Origin: Serripes groenlandicus
Taxonomy: Eukaryota; Mollusca; Bivalvia; Cardiida; Cardiidae
Reading direction: 5' to 3'
DNA length: 64,000 bases
Assembly: GCA_031761405.1 (NCBI GenBank)
Contig: JASEVX010000010.1
Span: forward strand, 29,394,674-29,458,673
Both the position numbers and the translations under genes were made by a program. The notes under the pieces were generated by a model. It did not search any database and had not been told where the DNA came from. It worked only from the letters and a program-made list of their open reading frames with translations. Of the stretch, positions 1 to 10,080 are shown in pieces. Position 1 is the stretch's first letter, and each line of letters opens with the position of its first letter.

Positions 1-661
1 GTGTCAATGTCAATGTCATAGTGACCTAAATGTTTGCATAAACATGTTTTTACCTTAATTGAAAAGGTACAGCAAATATGTATCGTACACTGTTGGTTTG
101 TAGGGCGCTGTGGTGCAGAGCTCTGTGGTGAGAGGAGGAATGAGAGACGAAGGGACACACGAACGATGTTCCGGTCGGAAACAATAAAAGGGTTCCGCTT
201 TATTTTAGACCATTGCATTTTGCTATTTTAGTAATGATATTTTGCAATTCCAAGAGCATGTGGTAAAACAAACAAGTGAAAAAGAATTAAATAATATGTA
301 CATTACCTCATATATGAAGACCCCCAAATCAATTCCTATTATAGGGTCGACAATCCCTGTATTCACAGAGCTCGTTGTATAAACACTCGGAGTGAAAATA
401 CCCGGACGTTGTACGTAGACGAATGTAACAGCTGCCGCAACAACAACAGCGAGTGTTTTATATATATATCTTGATGATCCATCTGGAACGGTGTAAATAG
501 TGTCCCTTAGTCACAGTTTATTGTTTAGTCTTTCGAATTAATATCGATCTATTCAATCTTTCGAAATATGGAAAAGAAACATAGTCGGATTTAAACATGA
601 TTTCTTCCTTTGTTGGAATGATCATTTATTCATCACGTGTCCAAACCTTTACGGAATTGTA

Positions 662-815
662 TTTTATTGTACTTCTACTATCACTACTTCTACTACTACT
701 TCTACTACTTCTACTTTTACTACTACAACTACAACTACTACTACTACTACTTCTACTTCTACTACTACTACTCCTACTCCTACTTCTACTTATACTATCA
801 CTACTACTACCAATA
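662..815. repeat. CTA/CTT-rich trinucleotide microsatellite
   Basis: An imperfect run of cta, ctt and act triplets. It reads as poly-leucine in one frame, which is a composition artefact and not a gene. The counterpart in copy 2 (60474-60840) is more than twice as long, so the tract has expanded or contracted since the duplication. Confidence 0.9.
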
Positions 816-1208
816 ACATTTCTATTAATAAAAATAATAATTATAACAATAATATATTTTATAAATGATGATAATAATCAAAATAACCAATATTTAAGAT
901 AGAGTCTTGAAAAACACCCAATGCTTTATGGAAAAGCCACTCTATTAATAAACGTTACTGTTCTTTTTCCGTACACACGGCTATTTCCACTTTTTATTCT
1001 AGGCTAACACAAAGAAGGTTGAAATAAATGCACGAAATTAGCTGAGATGATCCGATTGTTAAAAGAGTTATTTCCCATTCAGTGTCATTCAAATTGAAGT
1101 CGATCGTCCCAACTATTTGAGACGAATTGCAAAATCTTCACATATTTATCATTTATGCACAAACAACGTCTGAAGTCAAAATTGTCTTTTTTCATATCTC
1201 CATATGAG

Positions 1209-1420
1209 TCGTTCCACGAGAAAACCAACATTATGGACTCTGCGTAATATATCGACCCAGATCAGCCTGCGCAGTCCGCATTGGCTATTCCGAGCCGACA
1301 CATTCATCTCAAGTGGATAGAGTATAGAGTATAGAGTAATGTTTCCTGAAATAGAAAATCCACAGGAGGCGAAAAGTGTCTGCCCGGATTAGTCTGCTCC
1401 TCTGTGTTGTCAAAGTGTCT
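1209..1420 (+). mobile_element. Fold-back MITE family 1, partial
   Basis: Starts with the family terminus 'cgttccacgagaaaacc' followed by 'aacattatggactctgc' and the internal 'gatcagcctgcgcag'. The opposite terminus is missing. A small 'agagtat' triplication is present near 1318-1338. The homologous partner in copy 2 is at 61203-61400. Confidence 0.6.
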
Positions 1421-1479
1421 GATTGTGGGCAAGGGTTTTTGGCAGAAAATGTTGGCTCTTTTTCAGAATATATGAACAA

Positions 1480-1680
1480 TCCGACTCTTTATTAAACACG
1501 CTTTCAACCATTTCCCGCATACAACACATTTGTAGCAGACGACGTTGATTTTTATCTAGGCGGAAATGTGGAAAATCTCTGTAAATAAAAGTGTAATTAC
1601 CACAATGTTTCCAAAAGTCGTCGTCTGCAGATGCATCGAAATGCGTCTGTATGATTTAAAGGGGATAACACAGTATATAC
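1480..1680. mobile_element. Fold-back MITE family 2
   Basis: Left half has 'acatttgtagcagacgac'; right half has 'accacaatgtttccaaaag' and 'gtcgtctgcagatgc', its inverted partner. Paired short open frames on both strands here are palindrome shadows. The matching element in copy 2 is at 61467-61665. Confidence 0.6.
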
Positions 1681-2084
1681 ACTTGTATGTATGTTCTACA
1701 TTCAAAAGCATGGGGAAAAAGTGGCGACTTAATAAAAGAAAAATAACCCATATTGTACATTTTAAATCCCAGGGATTATCTCGCACCTAAGTCCAACTTT
1801 ACAAAACAAATTTAGACTTGCAATATACGAGGTCTTTTTAAACGCATGTTGCATTTCAAATCATTGAAATATTGATATTAATCCATAATCAATTTTGATT
1901 AAAGAAATGGACGACATAACGCTAACCGATTTAACCGAGGCATGTGTACACTGTTAGATTACAAATGGTTCTAGTATTTCCGATTAATAATCGATACAGA
2001 ATTCAAACACTATACATATACCGATATTTACTGCTTTTATTCAAAACTATTATTTTAGTAGGAACTCTTTATATACACAAATTA

Positions 2085-2325
2085 GCCGTCCCGAAAGAAA
2101 ACTAACAGTGTGAACTCTGCGTTAATCAGCGACCCGGATCAGTCTAAGCATGCAACGCAACCTAATCCGAACAGAAACTTTTCGCCTCCTGTGGATTTTC
2201 TGTTTCAGGAATCATTACTCTATATCTCTATACCCCTGATACGGAATGGTTCGGTCCGGATCTGATCTGTGTCGATGCATAACGCAGAGTCCATAATGGT
2301 TTTTTTCGTGGATCGGCTCAAATTC
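2085..2325. mobile_element. Fold-back MITE family 1, both termini present
   Basis: Left terminus 'gccgtcccgaaagaaaact' with 'gaactctgcgtt' is the inverted partner of the right terminus 'acgcagagtccataatgg' with 'cgtggatcggct'. It has no coding capacity. It is present in copy 2 (62085-62325) but has no counterpart in the older copy at 5610-6660, so it inserted after that older duplication. Confidence 0.7.
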
Positions 2326-2492
2326 GAAATCTTCAATAGGGTCACTTTAACCATTTTTAATTGACTTTTGTAAGACAGAAAGCAATAATCCTATGCATGA
2401 ACAATTTCGAAAATCCTAGGTTGAAATTCATGTTTATTTAGTAACATTACCATAAGCATAAATGCTTCGTAGCGTTATAGTTTAAATGTGGA

Positions 2493-2754
2493 TTGATTGA
2501 TTGGTGTTTAACGCCGCTTTCAACAATTGCTTAGTTATATCAGAGCGTTTCCTGGGTAAGTTACCAGTACTACTGGTCCATTTATCCTGACACCAGCCAG
2601 TCAGACGTTATGCTAACCCCGCAACCCTGAGCGTCAAGGTGTGAAGCCACTACTACCATTTTTAAATTAATCTATATGACCCGATCGGGGATCGAACACG
2701 CGACCTCTCGCACGCGAGGCGGACGCTCTACTACTACACCACCAAGGCGGTATG
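2493..2754 (-). mobile_element. tRNA-derived SINE, family A, full length with TSD
   Basis: Read on the minus strand it begins with a tRNA-like head carrying box A and box B signals (B box around 'ggggatcgaacac' on the plus strand), then a central domain ('ctgacaccagccagtcag'), then the tail that appears as 'gattggtgtttaacgccg' on the plus strand. It is flanked by the 12-bp direct repeat tttaaatgtgga at 2481-2492 and 2755-2766, a target-site duplication. It sits at the same site as the SINE at 62519-62780. Confidence 0.9.
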
Positions 2755-3189
2755 TTTAAATGTGGAACATCATCGGGTGTTTCAATAATGTACACGTTGT
2801 GTTGAATCCTTTTTCACAATGTTCGTGGAAAACGTGTTACTGAAAAAAGAACATCGCAATGTTCATACTATCTTGTACTAATGGCTGCCAAATGGCTCAT
2901 AGGAAAGTTGTACTACATTGCATATTTCACTGAAAGGCGTTGGTTATACTTCAAGTGCCTGATTTTTCAGTTTGGAAAAAAACGTTCCTAAAGTTAGAAC
3001 ATCGTAGGATTCTACAAATAGAACAGATAAATGGAAAATATTATGTCCCTGAATTCAGATATGAACTTTATCTGACGAGGTTGGGAGAAATGATCATTGT
3101 CGAGCCTATGGAGAGACAATTATCATTTCTCCCAGTCGAGTCAGAAACAGTTTATGTCGAAAGTCAGGGACGTACTACTCTATTTATCT

Positions 3190-3346
3190 TGTGGAAAAGC
3201 AGCCAGTTGCTTGGGAAGATTGTTGTGTGGAGTACTGGTGTGAGAAAACCAGGAATGCATGAGTAGGTGAATTGGCCGCCGTGATATGACTGAGAAATTG
3301 TTAAAAACGGCGTTAAACCCCATTCAATCAATCAATCAATCAATCA
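3190..3346 (+). mobile_element. SINE family B, 5'-truncated, with 13-bp TSD
   Basis: Ends with 'ggccgccgtgatatgactga' and a (caat)n tail. It is flanked by actctatttatct at 3177-3189 and 3347-3359, a clear target-site duplication. The homologous fragment at 54196-54505 lacks this insertion and so shows the empty site. Confidence 0.9.
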
Positions 3347-3882
3347 ACTCTATTTATCTGTTCTATTTTTAGAAACTTACGATGTTCTAACTGTTTTCAG
3401 GTAAATCTGCATTCATTTTAACTAGTTTTAAGAAATAAAATACAAAATTACAAATGCACATATAAATGACTCCACCTAAAATAGAATGACGTCACGCGCG
3501 TGAATAAATACGCGCCAAATTACATTGTCTACACACGACATACGGAAGCTAAAGAGTTCCGACTTTAACTCCATATTTCTCGATTATTACTACTTAATTT
3601 GTATATATGGTGTTACAAAATACCTTTAAACGGCAATTTCAACTCGAACATATTCTTAGTAGAAGTGTAAGTATTGCGGATTGGCCGTCGCTTCAGTACA
3701 CGCGATAGGTCAACATGTATGTCAACCGCCGTGTTTTGAAAATTAATAGTTTTGTTGGACCTGAAAGTCGTTGTTTTAAGATAGTTCAGGCTACGGAAGT
3801 TCAAGTAACACTCAAAGTTTAAATACAGAAGACTATATTCAAGACAATTGTGATGCTTAGTCGTCGTTTAGATTGAAGATAT

Positions 3883-4045
3883 TCATTTTTTGAAAAGATT
3901 ACCGTCACTGTTGTGGGTAGACATGCCGAAGACACGTTGCGAAACGTTTAGTTTTAAGAATAATCATTTTTGGAAAAGGTTACCGTCACTGTTGTGGGTA
4001 GACATATCGAAGACACGTTGCGAAACGTTTAGTTTAAGGAATGAT
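3883..4045. repeat. Two-copy tandem repeat, unit about 78 bp
   Basis: The segment with 'ccgtcactgttgtgggtag', 'gaagacacgttgcgaaacg' and 'tttagtttaa' occurs twice head to tail with few differences. No gene is recognised. Confidence 0.85.
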
Positions 4046-4538
4046 CATAAACACTAACTGTACGTAAATGATAAAGTTACAAATGTATATAACATGAGGA
4101 AACACTTTCTGGATATCTAGATGTAACACATAATGATTTTCTGTCGGAACTGCTGTATGAAAGAGGAATGCATTGTCAGATGAGGCTGTTCGTGAACACT
4201 TTCTCGTGGTATAAAACAGACTGATAATAGAACTTCAACATTTTTCGTTTATCGTGGAGGCATTTAAGTGTAAAACTACTTGTGGAAACTTAGATATATT
4301 ATAAGACATAAACTCGCTTCAGATTGTATTTAAACAAGGTAACCTATGAACTGATCATGAGAGAATAAACAGGTATATGTATGCTACATTTTCAATGAAG
4401 AAAGACAGTTCATGAAGTAAGACTGAACATGTAGATTCCGTGTGATTTATATAACGATATTCTTTTTGATTTGTATTTTCATTGTTAAAATATGTTGACA
4501 TGTAATTAAATCGACTGCTATACTATCAATATATTTGG

Positions 4539-4745
4539 GCCATTCCACGAGAAAACCAACATTATGGACTCTGCCTAATGTAGCGACCCAGATCAGCCTT
4601 CGCAGGCTAATCAGGTCTGACACATTCAGTCTCAGGGGGATAGGTGATATTGGGTAAGGATTCCTGAAACGCGGCATGCTTAGGCAGATCCGGGTCGATA
4701 CTTTTCGCAGTCAACACATTTGGTTTTCTGGTGGAACGGCTCATT
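4539..4745. mobile_element. Fold-back MITE family 1, both termini
   Basis: Left terminus 'ccattccacgagaaaacc' plus 'ggactctgcc'; right terminus 'tttggttttctggtggaacg', the inverted partner. Internal 'cagatcagccttcgcagg' and 'aggcagatccgggtcgat' also pair. The copy 2 counterpart is at 63195-63402. Confidence 0.75.
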
Positions 4746-5609
4746 TATATTTCAGAAAAATAGTTCCGGCGATAACGTCATTTCTAAAAATAAGTCTACA
4801 TGTAAATATAAAAGTTTATCATACCAGTAGACATGTAAACAAAACGTATATCTTATCTGTGTTATAAATCCCATAATCTGCCCATTCCAAGATAAAGAAC
4901 ATTTTCATGTATATGATAACGTAGTCAAGTGAGTTATTTAAAATCATGACATTGTTCTATTCCTGGACGTTTCAAGAATGCTGAAGTCACTTTACCCCCA
5001 ATGTGTGTGACTTTTTTTTATCGTGTTAGTATTTAAGGTGCTGAACCCTAGATTATAGATATTATAGTCAAGTTTTTAAACATTTTCAAAAGTTGTCTTT
5101 TGAAATGTTAGAATCTTAATTCTGTGATACAATGAGAGTGATAATTTCCCTTTCAAGTACAATAAACATCTAAATATTGATTGTGTATGCTTCATTTATA
5201 CTTGGTAGACATACCCAGTTAGCCAAGTGTTGTATATTGTCATGACTTTCATTTCCTGCCAAAATAGATTGAACTATTGTTATACTTTGTTGTCACTTTT
5301 AGTCATATTTGCAGAAGTTTCAACCTTTCAACATTTTGATATCAATCTGAAGTTCAGCACCTTTAAAATATGTGAGTTCATCACATGTTCTTTAAATTGT
5401 TTGATTAAGAATACATGTAATGAGATCTGAATAAAGCTATTACAATTATTGTCAAAATAATTGGAACCCAAGTTAAAGATATCCTATTTCGTAATAACGC
5501 ACGTTTTCTCCTACTTGCCACACTGTTTAAAGAAGTCATCTATTACAGATGCGTGAGCATATTGTGGGAAGTTCTGAGCATAAAATATTGCCACTTCTAT
5601 ATATATTTT

Positions 5610-6660
5610 ATTTATCAAATCGACTCTTTATTATACCCGCCTTTCGCCCTTTGTAGCATAAAACACATTTGTAGCACGACTTCGATCAACCTGAAGGTAG
5701 GGATATGGAACATCTCTATAATTCAAACGCATATACTCTATTACATTTGAAATTTACGAAACCTTCAGGACGCACATTCAATGTTACATTATAATTGAAT
5801 GAAACATTGCTGATGAAGAAACGATAACCAATTTAAACATATATCAAATTCAACCTTGTAAGTAAGTTAGTAAGTAAGTTTATTTTATTATAGTGACATG
5901 TGTACATATTATACAAATACAAACTTCAAACAATATAAAAACCCGGCCGCGTAAGGCCTATAAGTCACGTTTGTTTAACAATATGTACTGCTTCTTTTAA
6001 GAGTCATGTATTAAACGATTCATGATCACTGTTCCATGACTACAAAGGGATAGTCTATTGCCTTAGAAGATTCGATACCGAATTTAAGCTTTTCAAAAAT
6101 ACCCACATTAACTGCTTTAATCCAATAAATGCCTTTCAGCAGGCACACTTTATATACGCAAATTCAATTAAATCGTTAATAGTTTCACTAAAATTATATT
6201 TAAATGCTAACTGTAGAAAAGAAAGAAGACACTCCTTATATGAACAATTTCGAAAATCCAAGATTGAAATGTATGTATTATGTTTACATGTATATAGGGT
6301 GAGAATAACAAATAAAAAACCTTCATGGTGTTAAACATAGTTTGAATAGGGTACAGTATTGGGCATTTCCATAATGTATTTATCGCTTTAAATTCACTCT
6401 AAAGATGTTTGATTTCTAGGCTATCTCCTTTGGCTGCCACATGGCATCTAGAAAACTTGAACTGCATTGTGTCTTTCATTTGGAGGCGTTTAGAATATTA
6501 ATGGGTTTCCATTTTGTTGGAAAAGTGTTACTAAAAATAGCACATCGGAATGTTCTAAAAATGGCGCAGTTGGTGAACGACTTTCATTTATAGATATGGA
6601 ATGCGAATACTTTTGCCTAGACTAGATGTGTTCAATGCCGATTTATTGTATTTGGAAAAG
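5610..6660 (+). repeat. Older, degraded partial copy of the long repeat unit
   Basis: Collinear weak matches to roughly 1485-2960 of copy 1: 'cgactctttatta', 'acacatttgtagca', 'tgaacaatttcgaaaatcc', then 'tggctgccac' and 'gtgttactaaaaatag'. It lacks both the family 1 MITE and the SINE that copies 1 and 2 share. This arrangement (copy 1 followed directly by an older partial copy) suggests repeated local duplication. Boundaries are approximate. Confidence 0.65.
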
Positions 6661-7206
6661 GGTCTAAATACCCTTGCATTATGTGTTAGTTAAAGAAAAG
6701 TTTGTATTATATATGTGCTGAAGGGAACTTTTAACATGACTATTGAATTCCAAAGATCAAGATCAACTTACACAGACCTACATATCAGTCCAAACTGTTT
6801 GGTATTAGTTGTCACATTTTCAGCGATATTGCACATTATCAATTATTGTCAATGAAAACTTAAACATTGTAAAAAAAGAGCCTGTTGATATCTTCAATCC
6901 TTACCCTCATGAACATCCTGAAAAAAGAAAAAAATACAGAAAATGTAGGTTCATTAATAACATGTAATGAATGGCATGACTATTTTAAATCACTCTTAAA
7001 AGTATTATTACCCCAATACATAAAAAGGGTTCTAAATCAGACCGTAATAATTACCGTGGTGATTCTTTAATAGATTCATTATGTAAAATATTTGTTTATA
7101 TACTAATTATTCGTCTTACTAAATGGTGTGATAATTATAATGTTTTGATGAGTCTCAGGCAGGATTTAGAAAAGGCTATTCAACAACAGATAATATTTTC
7201 AGTTTA

Positions 7207-7716
7207 ATGGCATTAATTCAAAAGTATTTATCCAAGAAAAAGGGTAGGTTCTATTGTATCTATATAGATTTTGCCAAAGCTTTTGATAGTATACAGCATC
7301 AAAAACTATGGGATGCATTTTCTAGAAATAACATAAACGGATTTTTTTTAATTATTATTAAATCCATGTATGCGAAACTTAAATCATGTGTTAAAGTTCA
7401 TGAAAAACTCACAAGTTTTTGTACATGTAATACTGGAACAAGACAGGGCTGTGTCGGTAGTCCGATCATTTTTTCTCTTTTAATAAATGATTTAGTTAAT
7501 ATTCTTCATGAAAAATGTGAAAGAGGTATTTCTGTGTCTAATGACATAGAAGATTTAGTTGCTCTTATGTTTGCTGATGACGTTTCTAGTTTTTCTGAAA
7601 CTGTCATAAATCTACAACACCAGATTAACTATATTGAGGAATATTGCAAATCTGTAAATATGAAGATTAATTTAAGTAAAACTAAAATAGTTGTTTCAGA
7701 AATGGTGGTGTTTTAA
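7207..7716 (+). CDS. Reverse transcriptase fragment (LINE element 1)
   Basis: A 169-codon open segment with the RT palm: D of 'IDFAKAFDS' near residue 19, 'GTRQGCVGSP' near residue 78, and FADD near residue 121, the metal-binding pair of non-LTR RTs. It stops early ('SEMVVF' then stop) where the intact protein would continue into 'FRNGG...', as the related element at 45120 shows. It is part of a dead element, not a host gene. The first ATG is simply the first methionine after a frameshift. Confidence 0.85.
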   Translation: MALIQKYLSKKKGRFYCIYIDFAKAFDSIQHQKLWDAFSRNNINGFFLIIIKSMYAKLKSCVKVHEKLTSFCTCNTGTRQGCVGSPIIFSLLINDLVNILHEKCERGISVSNDIEDLVALMFADDVSSFSETVINLQHQINYIEEYCKSVNMKINLSKTKIVVSEMVVF

Positions 7717-7907
7717 AACAAACTAAAAAATGGTTCTTCAAGAATGAACCCATCGAAGTTGTCCCATTTTATAAATATCTAGGTGTATTTTTCACACCGA
7801 AGTTAGTATGGTAAAAAACCCAAGAAACGCTTTCTCTACAGGGTTTAAAAGCATCAGCTTGTATTTTTAATTTTCAAAGACAATTTGGTCATATTGATCC
7901 AATTGAT

Positions 7908-8492
7908 ATGTTTAAGATTTTTGATTCTATGGTTAAACCTATTTTATGTTATGCGTCAGAAATCTGGGGCTACAAATATGTTGATAAAGATGAATCTGTA
8001 CAAGTTAAATTGTGCAAACAATATTGTAATTTATCACAAAACACTGCTAATTATTTTGCTCTTGGTGAATGTGGGAGACTACCACTTTGTACTATTTACA
8101 TGACAAACTGTATTAAATACTGGTTAACATTGACACGTATGGGAGATCACAGGTATCCAAAACATTGTTACTTAATGTTAAAACGTCTACAGGAATCTGG
8201 TAGGAAAACATGGGCAGGTTGTATTAAAGATATGCTTTTCCGATTTGGTTTTGGATATGTGTGGGTCTCTCATGATGTTGGGGATGACTTAAACTTTATT
8301 AATATTTTTAAGCAACGTTTAATTGATTGCTATTCGCAAAACTGGCATAATGATATTGAAACTTCACCAAAAGCCTTACATTATAAGTACTTTAAGACCC
8401 TACTTAATGTTGAACGGTATTTAAGCTTAGACTTATCATATACATATAGGAAAGCTCTTTCAAATGTTCGTTACTCATGTCATTGGAATTGA
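7908..8492 (+). CDS. LINE ORF2 C-terminal fragment (element 1)
   Basis: A 194-codon open segment downstream of the RT and in another frame. It starts 'MFKIFDSMVKPILCYASEIW', typical of the region just after the RT thumb in non-LTR elements, and continues with 'LPLCTIYMTNCIKYWL'. The related element has the cognate 'SLCTFYILNCIKYWL' near 45520. The final zinc-knuckle-like part is shifted into 8464-8751. Non-functional remnant. Confidence 0.75.
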   Translation: MFKIFDSMVKPILCYASEIWGYKYVDKDESVQVKLCKQYCNLSQNTANYFALGECGRLPLCTIYMTNCIKYWLTLTRMGDHRYPKHCYLMLKRLQESGRKTWAGCIKDMLFRFGFGYVWVSHDVGDDLNFINIFKQRLIDCYSQNWHNDIETSPKALHYKYFKTLLNVERYLSLDLSYTYRKALSNVRYSCHWN

Positions 8493-8907
8493 TAGACCCT
8501 TAAGATATTGCTTTTACTACTTAAAGTCAAATACATATGTAATTGAAGACGAATACCATTTTTTTTTCTTTGAATGTCCACTGTATAACAATATGCGAGA
8601 TATCTATTTTAAAGATTATCGGTTACAAAACAGTTCTCATAACTTATTGTACTCCCTTATGTCGTCTACAATAACAGATGAAGTTTTGTCAATTGCTAAA
8701 TATTTATATCATGCAATGAATATAAGAAAACAAGAGCTTAATGTCGTATGATCAGTAAATTATTTTGTCTTTAATGTTTAAATACTTCTGCACTTGTTAT
8801 TTGTAAAACAATATATATTTGTCACTCTATTGTTAAATTGTATTTTTTGTATTTTGTATTTTGGGCCAGAGGCCTATATTACTTGAATAAATAAATATAA
8901 TAATAAT

Positions 8908-9120
8908 ATCGACGCTTTTTGACGCCTCTGCAGCAACGGCTTTTTGAAAACATAGTGACAAAAGAAGTAATTGCTCAAGACCAGCAATTTCTCCTTTTGC
9001 CGCAATGTTTTACACTTTTAGTCTTTGGTAATCGATTCAATTATAGAGATTTTCTATTTTCTGACAAAATATGTTCAAAGTCGTCTGCTGCATAATTGTC
9101 GTATGAGGGAAAGGGCTAAT
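8908..9120. mobile_element. Fold-back MITE family 2
   Basis: Has 'gcctctgcagcaacggc', 'caatttctccttttgccgca', then 'agtcgtctgctgcat' and the terminus 'gagggaaagggctaat'. It abuts the LINE 3' tail. Confidence 0.6.
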
Positions 9121-9439
9121 CGATTGAAGATAAAACACCACTGTGACACGATGAGCAAAGCTTTCTATATCATGCAGTTGGCCTCATTTACGCTAATAAT
9201 ATTATTTATCTTTTGGTTACAGTTTTAAAACGTGTTACGGTAATCTCATGCATCTAATGAGATTTCGTTGTTGTTTGTTGTCAAGAATGTCCATATCAGT
9301 TTAAAGAACATGTGTGGGGCGGGGAGGGGAGACATCGGAGGGGGTTGGCCCCGCTCGTAACGAGAACATGTTCGGAAACAGTAATTTCATTTTACTAACG
9401 AAGTTTCGTTTTGTTTGTTGTTCAGAGTATCAGTATCAG

Positions 9440-9650
9440 TTTATCTATCAAAATATAGGATCTTCCTCCGGTTCGGTAGATCTCCGGTTTGATGCCCGAC
9501 CGGGGTCAGGGTTGCGGGGTGAGCATTACGACTGACTGGCTGGTGTAAAGATACATGGGCCAGTAGTACTGGTTACTTACCCTTGTAACGCCGTGACATA
9601 ATAAACAATTGTTGAAAGCGGCGTAAAACACCAAACATGCGATAAATCAA
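9440..9650 (+). mobile_element. SINE family A, degraded, sense
   Basis: Retains 'gactgactggctggtg', 'ccagtagtactggttactta' and the tail 'ttgttgaaagcggcgtaaaa'. The tRNA-like head is mostly lost or rearranged. Confidence 0.75.
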
Positions 9651-9737
9651 TTATAATTCAAAATAAATTTCTTACAGAGTTAGCACCCTTTCGCCAATAC
9701 TTTAAATCGATATTTGGCCAAGTTTGTAGAATTTGAA

Positions 9738-9860
9738 TCAGCTGTAGCTTAGTCGGTTAACACTAATGCTATCAAAGGGTCGCTAAGTTCGATTCCAAGC
9801 ACATACATCCCTCGCCGTGAAATGACTGATGTATTATGTAAAACGACTTTAGAAGTTTTG
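9738..9860 (+). mobile_element. tRNA-headed SINE fragment
   Basis: A tRNA-like head with 'tagcttagtcggttaac' (box A-like) and 'aagttcgattcc' (box B-like), followed by 'gccgtgaaatgactgatg', which resembles the family B tail. It does not fold as a complete tRNA by eye. Confidence 0.55.
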
Positions 9861-9976
9861 TAACGCTTTTACATTTGAAATGACGAGGTTCGTTGATTGT
9901 CCAAGTCAAATTATAAATGAATGTATATACAATTATTTTGATATACGATTTTCCATCATGTTGTCCATATGTTTTC

Positions 9977-10080
9977 ATTGATTGATTATTTGGTGTTTAA
10001 CGTCGCTTTCAACAGGTGTTCATTTAAATCACGGAATTTCCTAGGTAAGCTACCCGTACTACTGGTGCATTTCTAAAAGG
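9977..10080 (-). mobile_element. SINE family A, truncated
   Basis: Tail and part of the body only ('ttggtgtttaacgtcgcttt', 'taagctacccgtactactgg'); the tRNA head is absent. Confidence 0.7.

Larger units (their letters stand above)
1..5470 (+). repeat. Long repeat unit, copy 1 (left edge cut by window)
   Basis: This block matches 59845-64000 in the same orientation and order: the poly-CTA tract, the fold-back elements, a shared SINE at 2493-2754, and the closing stretch 'attattgtcaaaata' near 5450. Similarity is high throughout, with small indels and substitutions. It starts inside the repeat, so the true left end is outside the window. Relative to copy 2 it carries an extra block of about 1.37 kb (about 3150-4520). 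Part of that block is also present in the fragment at 54196-54505, so the block is probably ancestral and was lost from copy 2. No convincing protein gene is seen in it. It may be a segmental duplication or a long dispersed repeat. Confidence 0.85.
6880..8908 (+). pseudogene. Dead non-LTR retrotransposon (LINE) with RT domain, element 1
   Basis: A degenerate ORF2-like polyprotein spread over several frames. The reverse transcriptase shows 'DESQAGFRKGYSTTDN' (about 7145-7195, a frame before the main ORF), then in 7207-7716 'YIDFAKAFDSIQHQKLWDAF' (palm motif A region), 'GTRQGCVGSPIIFSLLINDL' and the catalytic 'MFADD' box. The thumb/C-terminal part continues in 7908-8492, and a cysteine/histidine knuckle-like end ('EDEYHFFFFECPLYNNMRD') in 8464-8751. 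An internal deletion near 6990-7005 fuses an upstream 'EWHDYFKSLLK'-like segment to the RT. At least three frame changes make it inactive. The 3' end has 'gggccagaggcctatatt' and a short (ata)n tail. Clade is not assigned; it is the same family as the element at 43342-46352. Confidence 0.9.

Noticed and set aside
597..902. Poly-leucine ORF (and the longer poly-Leu/Tyr/Val ORFs at 60405-60932)
   Set aside because: They are translations of a trinucleotide microsatellite, open in several frames on both strands, and their lengths change freely between the two copies.
1556..1790. Overlapping ORFs on both strands, repeated at 61548-61788
   Set aside because: They lie in a fold-back MITE, and the open frames on both strands reflect its palindrome.
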